A DNA stretch of 41,425 bases from positions 1 to 41,425 of the forward strand of contig CAZYVH010000020.1 of NCBI GenBank assembly GCA_964650905.1. Reading direction: 5' to 3'. Of the stretch, positions 15,821 to 24,506 are shown piece by piece. A program made the position numbers and the translations under genes. The number at the start of each line of letters is the position of its first letter. Positions within the stretch are counted from its first letter, which is position 1. The DNA comes from SZUA-36 sp964650905. GTDB lineage: Bacteria > Pseudomonadota > Gammaproteobacteria > Xanthomonadales > SZUA-36. Below the pieces are notes generated by a model that searched no databases, was not told the origin of the DNA, and saw only the letters and a list, made by a program, of their open reading frames with translations.

Positions 15821-16465
15821 ATGGCCAAATCACGTCCCAAACGAAAAAGTTCTGCACCACCCAGCACACAGGCGGAACGGACAGCATTGGCAGAGAAAAA
15901 AATGGTCAGTGCCACCATTGACCTGCTCAATACTGCCGGTTTGGCTGGTACCACCCTGATCGCTATTGGTGAGCGTGCCGGTTACAGCCGTGGTTTAGCC
16001 AGCCACCATTTTGGAACGAAATCCGGTCTGTTCCGCAAAGTACTCAAACATATCAGTGAAGTCTGGACGGCAGAGCTCAATCAGCAGATAGCCGGCAAGA
16101 CCGGTCTGGGCGCGATACTCAGTTCCCTGGATGCCCACCGTGAACACTTGCGGCGTTTTCCGGCTAACGCGCGCGCCATGTACATGCTTTGGTCCGGGTC
16201 GCTTGACCCGGCATCCGACTTCAAACCAAATGTTACTGAATTTCACCGCCTACAACGCGAAGCCGCAGCAGCCTGGGTCAGGGGTGGCCAGGAAACAGGC
16301 GAGATAAGACAAGATGTCAATGCCGAAGGCTTTGGCGAGCAATTCTACGCCTCCTTGCTTGGCCTCAATTACCAGTGGCTGGTAAATCCGACTATCGATT
16401 TTGATACTTCAATAGATGTTCTCAAAAAGAACATTGTTGCTTTGCTAAAACCTGTGAAACAGTGA
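15821..16465 (+). CDS. TetR/AcrR family transcriptional regulator
   Basis: One-component repressor with an N-terminal three-helix HTH (about residues 24-70 from ATG 15821, including GYSRGLASHHFGTKSGLF) and an all-helical ligand domain, 214 aa. The frame is open upstream and a TTG at 15764 could be read as a start. That TTG, however, is part of a perfect TTGACA promoter element, so ATG 15821 is the better choice. The gene ends 13 nt before a thiolase gene, suggesting one operon with thiolase and FadB. By analogy with PsrA/FadR-type TetR repressors, an acyl-CoA ligand is plausible but unproven. Confidence 0.9.
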   Translation: MAKSRPKRKSSAPPSTQAERTALAEKKMVSATIDLLNTAGLAGTTLIAIGERAGYSRGLASHHFGTKSGLFRKVLKHISEVWTAELNQQIAGKTGLGAILSSLDAHREHLRRFPANARAMYMLWSGSLDPASDFKPNVTEFHRLQREAAAAWVRGGQETGEIRQDVNAEGFGEQFYASLLGLNYQWLVNPTIDFDTSIDVLKKNIVALLKPVKQ

Positions 16466-16478
16466 TCAAGGAAAGAAA

Positions 16479-17687
16479 ATGACAGACGCCTATATTTATG
16501 ACCATGTCAGGTCACCCCGTGGCCGTGGTAAGCCCGATGGTTCGTTACACGCAATTACACCGATTGATCTGACCAGCCAGGTATTAGGAGCCCTGCGTGA
16601 TCGCAACGAACTGGATACCTCGCTGGTCGATGATGTTGTGCTGGGATGTGTGACGCCGGTTGGTGAGCAGGGTGCGGATATTGCGCGCATCGCCGTACTG
16701 AACGCCGACTACGCGGAAAACGTACCCGGTAAGCAGCTCAACAGGTTTTGTGCATCCGGGCTGGACGCCGTTAATACGGCAGCGGCACAGGTCATGGCGG
16801 GTCAGTCGGATGTGACCATCGGCGGTGGGATTGAATGCATGTCGCGTGTGCCGATGATGTCCGACGGAGGTGCCTGGGCATCGGACCCGCAGGTTGCCTA
16901 CAAAACCTATTTTACCCCGCAGGGTGTCAGCGCTGACCTGCTTGCGGCCAAGTTCGGTTTCTCCCGACAGGACCTGGACGTCTATTCGCTGGCAAGCCAG
17001 CAACGGGCTGCACACGCGTGGCAGCAGGGCTGGTTTAACCATTCGGTAGTTCCCATCAAGGACCATATCGGTCGGGTCGTGCTGGACCATGACGAACACA
17101 TGCGACCGGACGCCACCCTTGAAAGCCTGGGTAACCTCAATCCGGCATTTGTACTCGCCGGTGAGAAGGGTGGCTTCGACGCGGTCATCCTGCAGCGCTA
17201 CCCCGAGGTTGAAGCCATCGCACATGTGCACACTGCCGGTAATTCCAGCGGTATCGTTGATGGCTCGGCCGCCGTACTCATCGGCAGTGCCGAAGCGGGG
17301 CAACGAATGGCTTTAAAGCCAAGGGCAAGGGTCCTTTCCTTTGCATCCATCGGCACCGAGCCCAGCATCATGCTGACGGGGCCGGCACCTTCAGCTGAAA
17401 AAGCGCTCAGGCGTGCCGGGATGAGCACATCGGACATCGACCTGTTTGAATTGAACGAGGCCTTCGCGGCGGTCGTGCTGTTATTCATGCAAACGCTGGC
17501 TATCCCGCATGACAAGATCAATGTCAACGGTGGCGCCATTGCCATGGGTCACCCGCTGGGTGCAACCGGTGCAATGATCCTGGGTACCGTACTGGATGAA
17601 CTGGAGCGGCGTGATCTGTCTACGGCTCTGATCACGCTGTGCGTTGGTGGTGGCATGGGTACAGCAACCATCATTGAGCGGGTCTGA
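16479..17687 (+). CDS. fadA: Acetyl-CoA C-acyltransferase (thiolase)
   Basis: Thiolase catalysing CoA-dependent cleavage of 3-ketoacyl-CoA, the last step of beta-oxidation. The 402 aa keep all signatures: nucleophile C91 (NRFCASGLDAV), FELNEAFAAV, H358 in GGAIAMGHPLGATGA, and C388 in CVGGGMG. AAGGAAAG lies just before ATG 16479. It sits between the TetR regulator and the FadB-like gene, forming an fadAB-type unit with thiolase first, as in the acyl-CoA operons of many proteobacteria rather than E. coli fadBA order. Chain-length preference is not visible; the symbol reflects role rather than orthology. Confidence 0.93.
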   Translation: MTDAYIYDHVRSPRGRGKPDGSLHAITPIDLTSQVLGALRDRNELDTSLVDDVVLGCVTPVGEQGADIARIAVLNADYAENVPGKQLNRFCASGLDAVNTAAAQVMAGQSDVTIGGGIECMSRVPMMSDGGAWASDPQVAYKTYFTPQGVSADLLAAKFGFSRQDLDVYSLASQQRAAHAWQQGWFNHSVVPIKDHIGRVVLDHDEHMRPDATLESLGNLNPAFVLAGEKGGFDAVILQRYPEVEAIAHVHTAGNSSGIVDGSAAVLIGSAEAGQRMALKPRARVLSFASIGTEPSIMLTGPAPSAEKALRRAGMSTSDIDLFELNEAFAAVVLLFMQTLAIPHDKINVNGGAIAMGHPLGATGAMILGTVLDELERRDLSTALITLCVGGGMGTATIIERV

Positions 17688-17731
17688 TTTTTCAGACTGA
17701 TTGACGACTTACAGAATTTGGAAACAAAGAC

Positions 17732-19879
17732 ATGAACAACACGATTCAATACACCGTCGATGACGATGGATTTGCGACATTAATGATTGATGTACCGGCT
17801 AAGAGCATGAATGTCCTGAATCAGCAACTGATCACGGATTTATCTGCCTGCGTGGACAAGGTGGCAACGGATGAAAATGTCATCGGCGCCATCCTTGCCT
17901 CGGCCAAATCCGCATTTGTGGCCGGTGCTGATATCGGGGAGCTGGTGAGCGCATTTGATAGGGGTGTGACGGCGCAGCAGGGATGTGCGTGGAGCCAATC
18001 CCTGACCCGGGTTTTTCGCCGTCTGGAGACTTGCGGCAAGCCTTTTGCCGTGGCCATCAACGGGCTGGCGCTGGGTGGTGGACTGGAGCTCTGCCTGGCC
18101 TGTCATTACCGGGTGCTGTCAGATGATCCCAGGGCCTTGCTGGGTCTGCCGGAAGTGGGTATTGGCCTGCTGCCCGGCTCAGGTGGAACACAGCGTTTGA
18201 CACGTTTAATCGGTATCGAAAAAGCTTTACCGATCATTCTGCAAGGCAAAAAACTGACACCCAAAGAGGCGCTTGAACTCGGTGTTGTGCACGAAATTGC
18301 GCCTGCTGAGGAGCTGATTGATCGCGCCAGGGCCTGGTTGAAGGAGACACCTCAAGCGATTGCTCCGTGGGACGCCAAGGGCTTTCGTGTACCCGGTGGC
18401 GCAGGTGCCAACAGCCCGAAAACTGCGCAGACGTTTATGCTTGGAGCGTCCCTGCTGGCCGCCAATACCCAACACAATTACCCGGCGCCCATTGCCGCGC
18501 TGTCGGCTGTTTACGAGGGCTGTATCACGCCCATTGATGCTGGTCTCGATATCGAGTCGCAGTATTTTGGCCAGTTGCTGTCGGATGTGACGGCGCGCAA
18601 CATGATGCGCAGCCTGTTTGTCAACAAGGGCGCCGCAGACAAGCTGGTACGGCGCCCTGCGGGTATCGAGAAATCCAGGGTAACAAAACTGGGTATCCTC
18701 GGCGCCGGTATGATGGGTGCGGGTATTGCCTATGTGTCCGCACGTGCCGGGATGCAGGTGGTGTTGCTGGATACCAGTATTGAAGCTGCTGAACATGGCA
18801 AAGCTTACTCGGAAGGCTTGCTCAACAAGGCCATTAAACGTGGTTATTCCAGCACGGAAAAGGCCCAGGCCTTGTTGAACAAGATTCACCCGACCACGGA
18901 CTATGCTGACCTGCAAGGCTGTGAACTGGTGATCGAGGCAGTGTTTGAGAACCGCACGATCAAGGCGGACGTGACCGCAAAAGCTGAAGCGGTCATTCCG
19001 GCAAGTGCGATTTTCGCCAGCAATACTTCGACGTTGCCGATCACGGGTCTTGCGCAGGCGTCTGTGCGGCCGGCGAGCTTTATCGGTTTGCATTTCTTCT
19101 CACCGGTGGACAAGATGCCGCTGGTTGAGTTGATTGTGGGCGAGCAGAGTTCGGATGAGGCCATCGCGCATGGTCTGGATTACATTCAGCAGATCCGCAA
19201 AACGCCCATTGTTGTCAATGACAGCCCCGGTTTCTACACCTCCCGTGTGTTTGCTACCTCGACCAACGAAGGTATGAGCATGCTGGCTGAGGGTGTCAAT
19301 CCTGCGCTGATTGAAAATGCAGCAAAGCAGGCCGGATTACCGGTGGGGCCACTGGCGGTGATGGACGAGGTAACCCTTGAGCTTGGTTACAAAATCACGA
19401 TGCAAGCTGCCAGTGACCAGGGTAGTGACTACGAATTTGCCTCGGGTTTCCCGGTCATGCGCAGGTTTGTAGAAGAATTGGACCGCAAGGGCAAACGTTA
19501 TGGCAAGGGCTTTTATGACTACCCGGAAGGCGAAAAGAAACGTCTCTGGTCGGGGCTGGCGGAGTTGTACCCACCAAATGAAGACCAGCCGCCGGTACAG
19601 GAGGTTATCGACCGCCTCTTATACCGCCAGGCGCTTGAGAGCGCACGTTGCTTTGAGGAGGGCGTGCTGGCTGAGCCCGCCGATGCCGACATCGGTTCCA
19701 TTTTTGGCTGGGGTTTCCCGGCCTGGACGGGTGGTACACTGTCGTTCATCGATACGGTGGGTATTGAACATTTCGTGACCGAGTGTGACCGAATGGCCGC
19801 GGCTTATGGTCCCAGGTTTGCGGTCTCGGACTGGCTGCGTCAAAGGGCTGCAAATGGCATGACATTCTACTCGGTTTGA
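17732..19879 (+). CDS. fadB: Multifunctional 3-hydroxyacyl-CoA dehydrogenase / enoyl-CoA hydratase (FadB/FadJ-like)
   Basis: 715-aa fusion. The N-terminal crotonase domain (about 1-190) has catalytic glutamates E119 (ALGGGLELCLA) and E141 (LGLPEVGIGLLPG), matching E. coli FadB E119/E139. The NAD-binding 3-hydroxyacyl-CoA dehydrogenase domain starts near 318 (LGILGAGMMGAGIAYV) with catalytic H454 in LHFFSPVDKMPLVE. The helical C-terminal domains are present (DSPGFYTSRVF, GKGFYDYPEG). It hydrates enoyl-CoA and oxidises the 3-hydroxyacyl-CoA, supplying the thiolase encoded 44 nt upstream. Soluble, probably acting as an alpha2beta2 complex with that thiolase. Confidence 0.94.
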   Translation: MNNTIQYTVDDDGFATLMIDVPAKSMNVLNQQLITDLSACVDKVATDENVIGAILASAKSAFVAGADIGELVSAFDRGVTAQQGCAWSQSLTRVFRRLETCGKPFAVAINGLALGGGLELCLACHYRVLSDDPRALLGLPEVGIGLLPGSGGTQRLTRLIGIEKALPIILQGKKLTPKEALELGVVHEIAPAEELIDRARAWLKETPQAIAPWDAKGFRVPGGAGANSPKTAQTFMLGASLLAANTQHNYPAPIAALSAVYEGCITPIDAGLDIESQYFGQLLSDVTARNMMRSLFVNKGAADKLVRRPAGIEKSRVTKLGILGAGMMGAGIAYVSARAGMQVVLLDTSIEAAEHGKAYSEGLLNKAIKRGYSSTEKAQALLNKIHPTTDYADLQGCELVIEAVFENRTIKADVTAKAEAVIPASAIFASNTSTLPITGLAQASVRPASFIGLHFFSPVDKMPLVELIVGEQSSDEAIAHGLDYIQQIRKTPIVVNDSPGFYTSRVFATSTNEGMSMLAEGVNPALIENAAKQAGLPVGPLAVMDEVTLELGYKITMQAASDQGSDYEFASGFPVMRRFVEELDRKGKRYGKGFYDYPEGEKKRLWSGLAELYPPNEDQPPVQEVIDRLLYRQALESARCFEEGVLAEPADADIGSIFGWGFPAWTGGTLSFIDTVGIEHFVTECDRMAAAYGPRFAVSDWLRQRAANGMTFYSV

Positions 19880-20021
19880 GCGTAACACAATCGATCAAAA
19901 GTCGGTGCGTGCATGAATTCCAGTTGCCTTGATGAAGTGGTTATACTTTGAAGTATTGCAGGCGGGTGTCTTTTAGCTGAAAATCACTTTCCCTGGGTAT
20001 CGTTGAAAGGAATTTACCAGC

Positions 20022-20540
20022 ATGAAGACATCCGTTGTTTTGACCGTTGTCAGTGAAGACCGGCCCGGTATTGTAGAATCCCTGTCCGAACTTCTGAATG
20101 CGCACGGTGGCAACTGGAGCGAAAGCAGTATGTTGTCACTGGCTGGACAATTTGCCGGTATTCTTCTTGCCGAGTTGCCAAAAGATCAGACGGCTGATTT
20201 TATAACAAAGCTGGCGTCTCTGGAGTCAGACGGTATCCAGGTTGTGGTTCGTGAGGCGGGTTCAACACCACCAGTGGAGGACCCGCGTGAGTTTACCCTT
20301 GACCTGATCGGTCAGGACCGGCCAGGCATTGTCCGCGATGTTGCACGTATTCTTGCCAAACACAGTCTTAATGTGCAGGAACTGGAAACAAGCTGTCAAA
20401 GCGCATCCATGTCTGCTGAAAGCCTGTTTATGGCACACGCCCGCTTACTGGTTCCCGATAATGCAAGCGCTGAAGATCTGCGCCGGGAGTTGGAAGCATT
20501 GGCGAATGAACTAATGGTGGACATCAACCTCGAGGTTTAA
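20022..20540 (+). CDS. gcvR: GcvR-like protein with two ACT domains (glycine cleavage system repressor type)
   Basis: 172 aa with two ACT domains: residues 3-75 (TVVSEDRPGIVESLSELL) and about 90-168 (DLIGQDRPGIVRDVARIL). This two-ACT layout and length match GcvR, which in E. coli binds glycine and antagonises the activator GcvA. AAAGGA lies 11 nt before ATG 20022. No gcv genes are in the window, so the name rests on architecture. Its last 30 nt overlap the 3' end of the convergent CysC-fusion gene. Confidence 0.78.
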   Translation: MKTSVVLTVVSEDRPGIVESLSELLNAHGGNWSESSMLSLAGQFAGILLAELPKDQTADFITKLASLESDGIQVVVREAGSTPPVEDPREFTLDLIGQDRPGIVRDVARILAKHSLNVQELETSCQSASMSAESLFMAHARLLVPDNASAEDLRRELEALANELMVDINLEV

Positions 20541-21827
20541 CGTTAGCTCTCGTAATACCTCATCGGCCAGTTCTTCGGCCGAGCGCTCGCCGGCAACGAG
20601 GTGCACATCGGCATGCTCGGGTGATTCATAGGCTGAACTGATGCCGGTGAAATTGGGGATCTCACCCTTACGGGCCCTGGCATACATACCCTTGGGGTCG
20701 CGGGCTTCGCAAACCTCCAGTGGTGTGTCAACAAAAATTTCCTTGAATTCAATATCTCCGGCAATTTCACGGGCCATACGGCGCTCGCGACGGAAGGGGG
20801 AAATAAACGCGGTCATGACGATCAGGCCTGAATCCGCCATCAGGCGGGCAACTTCCGCTACACGCCGTATATTTTCAACACGATCGGCATCGGTGAAACC
20901 CAGGTCCTTGTTTAAACCGTGACGGAAATTATCACCATCCAGTAGATAAGTGTGCCGGTTCTGCGCTGCCAGTTTTTGTTCAACAATGTCAGCGATGGTC
21001 GATTTACCCGACGCCGACAGGCCAGTAAACCACAGGATCAACGGTCTCTGATTCTTCATTCCTGCACGCAAATCACGGTTGATCTCGAAAGACTGCCACG
21101 AGAGGTTCTGTCCCCGGTGCAAGCCATAATCAATCAAACCTGCGGCAACGGTTCGTTGACTGATACGGTCGATCAGCAGAACGGCACTGCTGTCGATGTT
21201 TTCCCGGTAACCGTCAAATGCAATGGCTTTTGCAGTGGCAAAATTACACACCGCCAATTCATTGCGCTCCAGCTTGGTGGCTGGCAGGTGTTCATGGTTG
21301 CTGGCATTGATGACATATTTCAGATCCGTGATCTGAACCGGTGTCGTGTATTCACCGATTTTCAGAAGATAACTGCGCTCCGGCAACATCGGCTCTTCAG
21401 CGTGCCAGACAAGGTGAGCCTGGAACTGGTCACTGCGTTGCAGGGGCTCACCTGGCCGGTGCAGGACATCGCCCACATCAACGTCACAATCATTCGCCAG
21501 TACCAGGGTGACGGCATCACCCTTGATGGCACTTCGTAGTTCACCATGGGCTCCCACGATCTGTTCTATACGGCTGCGCTTGAGTGTGGCAGCGACCATG
21601 ACTTCATCACCCCTGGCGATTTCACCACCTGTGACTACACCTGCCAGGGTGTTCAGACCCGGGCAGCCTGAAGTTATCGACTGGACCGCAAAACGAAACT
21701 GTCCGGAATTTTTTTTGGCCAGTTGCAGAAAGTCCAGTAAGGGTTGCAGGTCTGGGTTGTCCTGTGCCATCAACCGCTGAGATCCATTGTCTTGGGGTGG
21801 GTATTGTGTCGGTTGTTTGGGGCACAT
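20511..21827 (-). CDS. cysC: APS kinase fused to CysN domains II-III, GTPase domain missing
   Basis: 438 aa. Residues 255-430 are a complete adenylylsulfate kinase making PAPS from APS and ATP: Walker A GLSASGKST (269-277), DGDNFRHGLNKDLGF, the FISPFRRERRMAR segment, and the KGMYARARKGEIPNFTGI lid. Residues 28-235 resemble the EF-Tu-like domains II and III of the sulfate adenylyltransferase large subunit CysN (AGVVTGGEIARGDEV; AHLVWHAEEPMLP; LLIDRISQRTVAAGLIDYG). The CysN GTPase domain that should come first is absent: residue 28 onward already corresponds to the sequence after it, and nothing like it lies in the 340 nt upstream. ATG 21770 is an alternative start. Whether this is a stable variant or a truncation cannot be decided here. 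Confidence 0.85.
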   Translation of the reverse strand: MCPKQPTQYPPQDNGSQRLMAQDNPDLQPLLDFLQLAKKNSGQFRFAVQSITSGCPGLNTLAGVVTGGEIARGDEVMVAATLKRSRIEQIVGAHGELRSAIKGDAVTLVLANDCDVDVGDVLHRPGEPLQRSDQFQAHLVWHAEEPMLPERSYLLKIGEYTTPVQITDLKYVINASNHEHLPATKLERNELAVCNFATAKAIAFDGYRENIDSSAVLLIDRISQRTVAAGLIDYGLHRGQNLSWQSFEINRDLRAGMKNQRPLILWFTGLSASGKSTIADIVEQKLAAQNRHTYLLDGDNFRHGLNKDLGFTDADRVENIRRVAEVARLMADSGLIVMTAFISPFRRERRMAREIAGDIEFKEIFVDTPLEVCEARDPKGMYARARKGEIPNFTGISSAYESPEHADVHLVAGERSAEELADEVLRELTLNLEVDVHH

Positions 21828-22168
21828 GTGCCGGGCATCCTGCTTGTCTATGTTTGTTGTTTACCAGCAACTGGCACAACGGTTTGGATTTAAAACAGCT
21901 ATTGTCACTTCTGAGCACCAAAGTCACAATAGTCCGGGCGTTTTTAGCGTTTCGTGGATGCCCAGCTTGCCAGAGGCTCTATAAATAAGTCTGTCTGCCC
22001 GAAAATTCAAGCTGTCGGTATAAAATTATTTCATGCAATGATTGAACCCGGTGACGGCTTGCGGCACAATTTCGTTCCCGCAACCTTTTCGGCCTGTCAG
22101 ATCGAAGATCAACAACTGATGATCGGACAAACAGACAGCTTACCGGTAATTGAATGTTGCGGTTCAGT
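21828..22168. other. Intergenic region between cysC fusion and SRP RNA, nothing recognised
   Basis: No gene is supported. I looked on the minus strand for the missing CysN GTPase motifs (P-loop, DxPGH, NKxD) and saw none. A TATAAA-like hexamer occurs at 22019-22024 and a CGGACA (22124-22129) could be the -35 for the SRP RNA gene, but neither is convincing. Short plus-strand open frames here have no ribosome site or recognisable product. Confidence 0.5.
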
Positions 22169-22280
22169 GGTGACCCCTGTTGGCCACCCCGCGACGATAG
22201 GTTGTGAACCCCGTCAGGCCCGGAAGGGAGCAGCGGCAGCAGCAGACTCGGGTGCCGGGGAGCGGTGGGCAGGGGTTGCC
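22169..22280 (+). ncRNA. ffs: Signal recognition particle 4.5S RNA
   Basis: The invariant apical hairpin of bacterial SRP RNA is present: GTCAGG (22213-22218), the GGAA tetraloop (22222-22225) and the AGCAG side after it. The ends (22169-22179 and 22270-22280) pair over 11 positions (GGTGACCCCTG with CAGGGGTTGCC, including G-U pairs), giving about 112 nt against 114 for E. coli 4.5S. The RNA binds Ffh and directs membrane protein targeting. It lies 51 nt upstream of dnaX. End positions are approximate to a few bases. Confidence 0.93.
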
Positions 22281-22331
22281 ATCCCTATCTGTTATAGTTG
22301 TTAATAAGACGGCAGTGGTGCAATAAATCAT

Positions 22332-24107
22332 ATGAGTTATCAGGTATTGGCACGCAAATGGCGTCCACGAGCTTTCAGTGATCTTGTAGGTCAGGTACAC
22401 GTCGTGCAGGCCCTGGTCAATGGACTCGACCAGGAGCGTGTCCACCACGCATTCCTGTTAACCGGCACACGCGGTGTCGGCAAGACAACCATCGCGAGAA
22501 TTTTAGCCAAATGCCTCAACTGCCAACAGGGGGTTTCATCGACACCCTGTGGTCAGTGCGCTGCCTGTATCGACGTTGATGACGGTCGATTTGTCGATAT
22601 GCTTGAAATCGATGCCGCTTCCAAGACCCGTGTGGATGATACCCGGGAATTACTGGAAACCGTGCAATACATGCCCACGCGGGGGCGCTACAAGGTGTAT
22701 ATCATTGACGAGGTACACATGCTCTCCGGACACAGTTTTAATGCACTGCTCAAGACACTGGAAGAGCCGCCATCGCATGTGAAATTCGTATTGGCAACCA
22801 CAGATCCGCAAAAACTGCCGGTTACCATCCTGTCGCGTTGCCTGCGTTTTAACCTGAGCCGTCTCCTGCCGCAGCAGATAGGCGATCATCTGAAGCACAT
22901 CGTGGAGGCTGAATCCGTCGATGCCGAAGATTTAGCCATCATGCGTATCGCACGCGCTGCAGATGGCAGTATGCGGGATGGCCTCAGCCTGCTGGATCAG
23001 GCCATTGCGTTTGGTGGTGGCAACTTGAAAGATACAGATGTCGCCAACATGCTCGGCAGCATCGATCACGTACACATAGCTGCAATTATCGATGCACTCG
23101 GCGATTCGGATGCCAATGAATTGCTGGCGATTGTCAACCAACTGGCGCTGCAATCACGTAACCTCGAAGCCGTACTGGACGACCTGGCTCAGGCCATGCA
23201 CCGTATTGCCCTGATCCACGCCGCGCCCGGCTTTCGTGATCCTGAAAGGACGGACTGGGACTCGCTGGCAGAAAGGGCAGGGCGGATCAGCGCCGAAGAT
23301 GCACAGTTGTATTACCAGATTGCCGTGAGTGGACGCCGCGACCTGGGTATCGCACCCGATCCACGCACGGGGTTGGAAATGACCCTGTTACGTATGTTGG
23401 CATTCAGACCTGTGGACAACGACACGGGTGATACAGGTTCAAGCCAGCAGGGTACGGCTAAAGGTTGCAGTGTGGGTGGCAAAGAACCGGGGCTTCCTGC
23501 TGCTGGTGTTAAGACCGGTCAGGCCGGTGACATACGTGGCGATGAAAAAGATGCGGCCGCAAAAGCCGCGAGGGCAGCGTTTGACGCCATGTGTGGTGAG
23601 ACTTCTGCAAGTTCGGCCCCCACGCAGGAATCTGACCTGTTTAGTGGGCAAAGAGATGATAGCGCAAAGCTCGCCAGCCCTGAAAAACTTGAATCAAAGA
23701 CGAGTCAAATCACTGATGACGACGTACAGGCTGAAAACTGGACCAGCCTGCAAGCGAGCCTTAATCTGAGTGGTGCAGCGCGTGAGCTTGCACGCAACAT
23801 GCAGCTTGAATCCTCTGACCATGAGCGGTGGAAGTTTCTTGTGCCGGATGCCTTACGTCACCTCGGGTCCAAAAGTACTGTGGAGGCATTGCAAACCGCA
23901 TTGTCAGACCGTTTGGGGCATACCGTGATGCTGGATTTGCATTGCGCACATCAACCCCTGCAATCCGTGGCCACAGCCCAGGAAAATGTTCAGCTCAATC
24001 GTATGAGTGAAGCCGAAAACGCCATTAAAGAGGATTTAACGGTCAGAGGGATTCGTAAAAAATTCGATGCAAAAATTGTACCGGATTCCATTCAGCCACT
24101 TCAGTAA
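22332..24107 (+). CDS. dnaX: DNA polymerase III subunit gamma/tau
   Basis: Clamp-loader ATPase and organiser of the replisome. In 591 aa it has Walker A GTRGVGKTT (45-53), the zinc module C64, C73, C76, C79 at the same positions as in E. coli, Walker B IIDEVHML, the LATTDPQKLPVTILSRC sensor segment and clamp-loader domain III to about 365. A low-complexity Ala/Lys/Ser linker follows, then a C-terminal tau region (about 460-591). I saw no canonical A-AAA-AAG frameshift heptamer in the linker, so a gamma product by slippage is not supported. The start is ATG 22332. Confidence 0.97.
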   Translation: MSYQVLARKWRPRAFSDLVGQVHVVQALVNGLDQERVHHAFLLTGTRGVGKTTIARILAKCLNCQQGVSSTPCGQCAACIDVDDGRFVDMLEIDAASKTRVDDTRELLETVQYMPTRGRYKVYIIDEVHMLSGHSFNALLKTLEEPPSHVKFVLATTDPQKLPVTILSRCLRFNLSRLLPQQIGDHLKHIVEAESVDAEDLAIMRIARAADGSMRDGLSLLDQAIAFGGGNLKDTDVANMLGSIDHVHIAAIIDALGDSDANELLAIVNQLALQSRNLEAVLDDLAQAMHRIALIHAAPGFRDPERTDWDSLAERAGRISAEDAQLYYQIAVSGRRDLGIAPDPRTGLEMTLLRMLAFRPVDNDTGDTGSSQQGTAKGCSVGGKEPGLPAAGVKTGQAGDIRGDEKDAAAKAARAAFDAMCGETSASSAPTQESDLFSGQRDDSAKLASPEKLESKTSQITDDDVQAENWTSLQASLNLSGAARELARNMQLESSDHERWKFLVPDALRHLGSKSTVEALQTALSDRLGHTVMLDLHCAHQPLQSVATAQENVQLNRMSEAENAIKEDLTVRGIRKKFDAKIVPDSIQPLQ

Positions 24108-24176
24108 AAAAGGACGGTTTGGACATATGGTGCAGGTTCAGGAACTGATCAGAGACTTTTACCTAAGGATTCGCAC

Positions 24177-24497
24177 ATGAAAGCTAATATTGCGGGGCTG
24201 TTACAACAGGCTCAGAAAATGCAGCAGGAAATGCAAAAAGCACAACAGGAACTGGCCGCAATGGAAGTCACCGGCCAGGCGGGGGGAGGCTTGGTCAGTG
24301 TCACAATGACCGGCCAGCATGCGGTCAAACGGGTTAGCATAGACCCTTCGGTGTGTGATGATCTGGAAATGCTGGAGGACCTGGTCGCGGCGGCTACCAA
24401 CGATGCAGTCAACCGGGTCAAAGAACATACCGATCAGCACATGTCAGGTCTCACCCAGGGTATGCAATTGCCACCCGGTTTCAAAATGCCTTTCTGA
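24177..24497 (+). CDS. ybaB: YbaB/EbfC nucleoid-associated protein
   Basis: 106-aa DNA-binding protein of the YbaB/EbfC family, dimeric with a tweezer-like fold. The N-terminal coiled coil is Gln/Met/Lys-rich (LLQQAQKMQQEMQKAQQEL). The core VTGQAGGGLVSVTMTG and the terminal LPPGFKMPF are hallmark segments. AAGGA precedes ATG 24177. It sits between dnaX and recR in the widely conserved dnaX-ybaB-recR order and probably acts in nucleoid organisation or DNA repair. Confidence 0.96.
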   Translation: MKANIAGLLQQAQKMQQEMQKAQQELAAMEVTGQAGGGLVSVTMTGQHAVKRVSIDPSVCDDLEMLEDLVAAATNDAVNRVKEHTDQHMSGLTQGMQLPPGFKMPF

Positions 24498-24506
24498 GAT
24501 GCCTTC

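Noticed and set aside
16584..17303. 239-codon minus-strand frame inside the thiolase gene
   Set aside because: The plus-strand frame is an unmistakable thiolase with all active-site motifs. The antisense translation is rich in His/Arg and Cys with no recognisable domain.
18227..19093. 288-codon minus-strand frame inside the fadB-like gene
   Set aside because: It is antisense to conserved dehydrogenase motifs, has a composition typical of a shadow frame, and lacks a ribosome site.
21787..22304. Short plus-strand frames between cysC and the SRP RNA gene, one ending VTSEHQSHNSPGVF
   Set aside because: No ribosome site, no recognisable domain, and the longer one runs into the SRP RNA. Coding potential is not supported.
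22332..24107. Programmed frameshift in dnaX
   Set aside because: The A-rich stretch near 23544 reads GAA AAA GAT in frame and does not form the X-XXY-YYZ heptamer. No stop-proximal stimulatory hairpin was evident.
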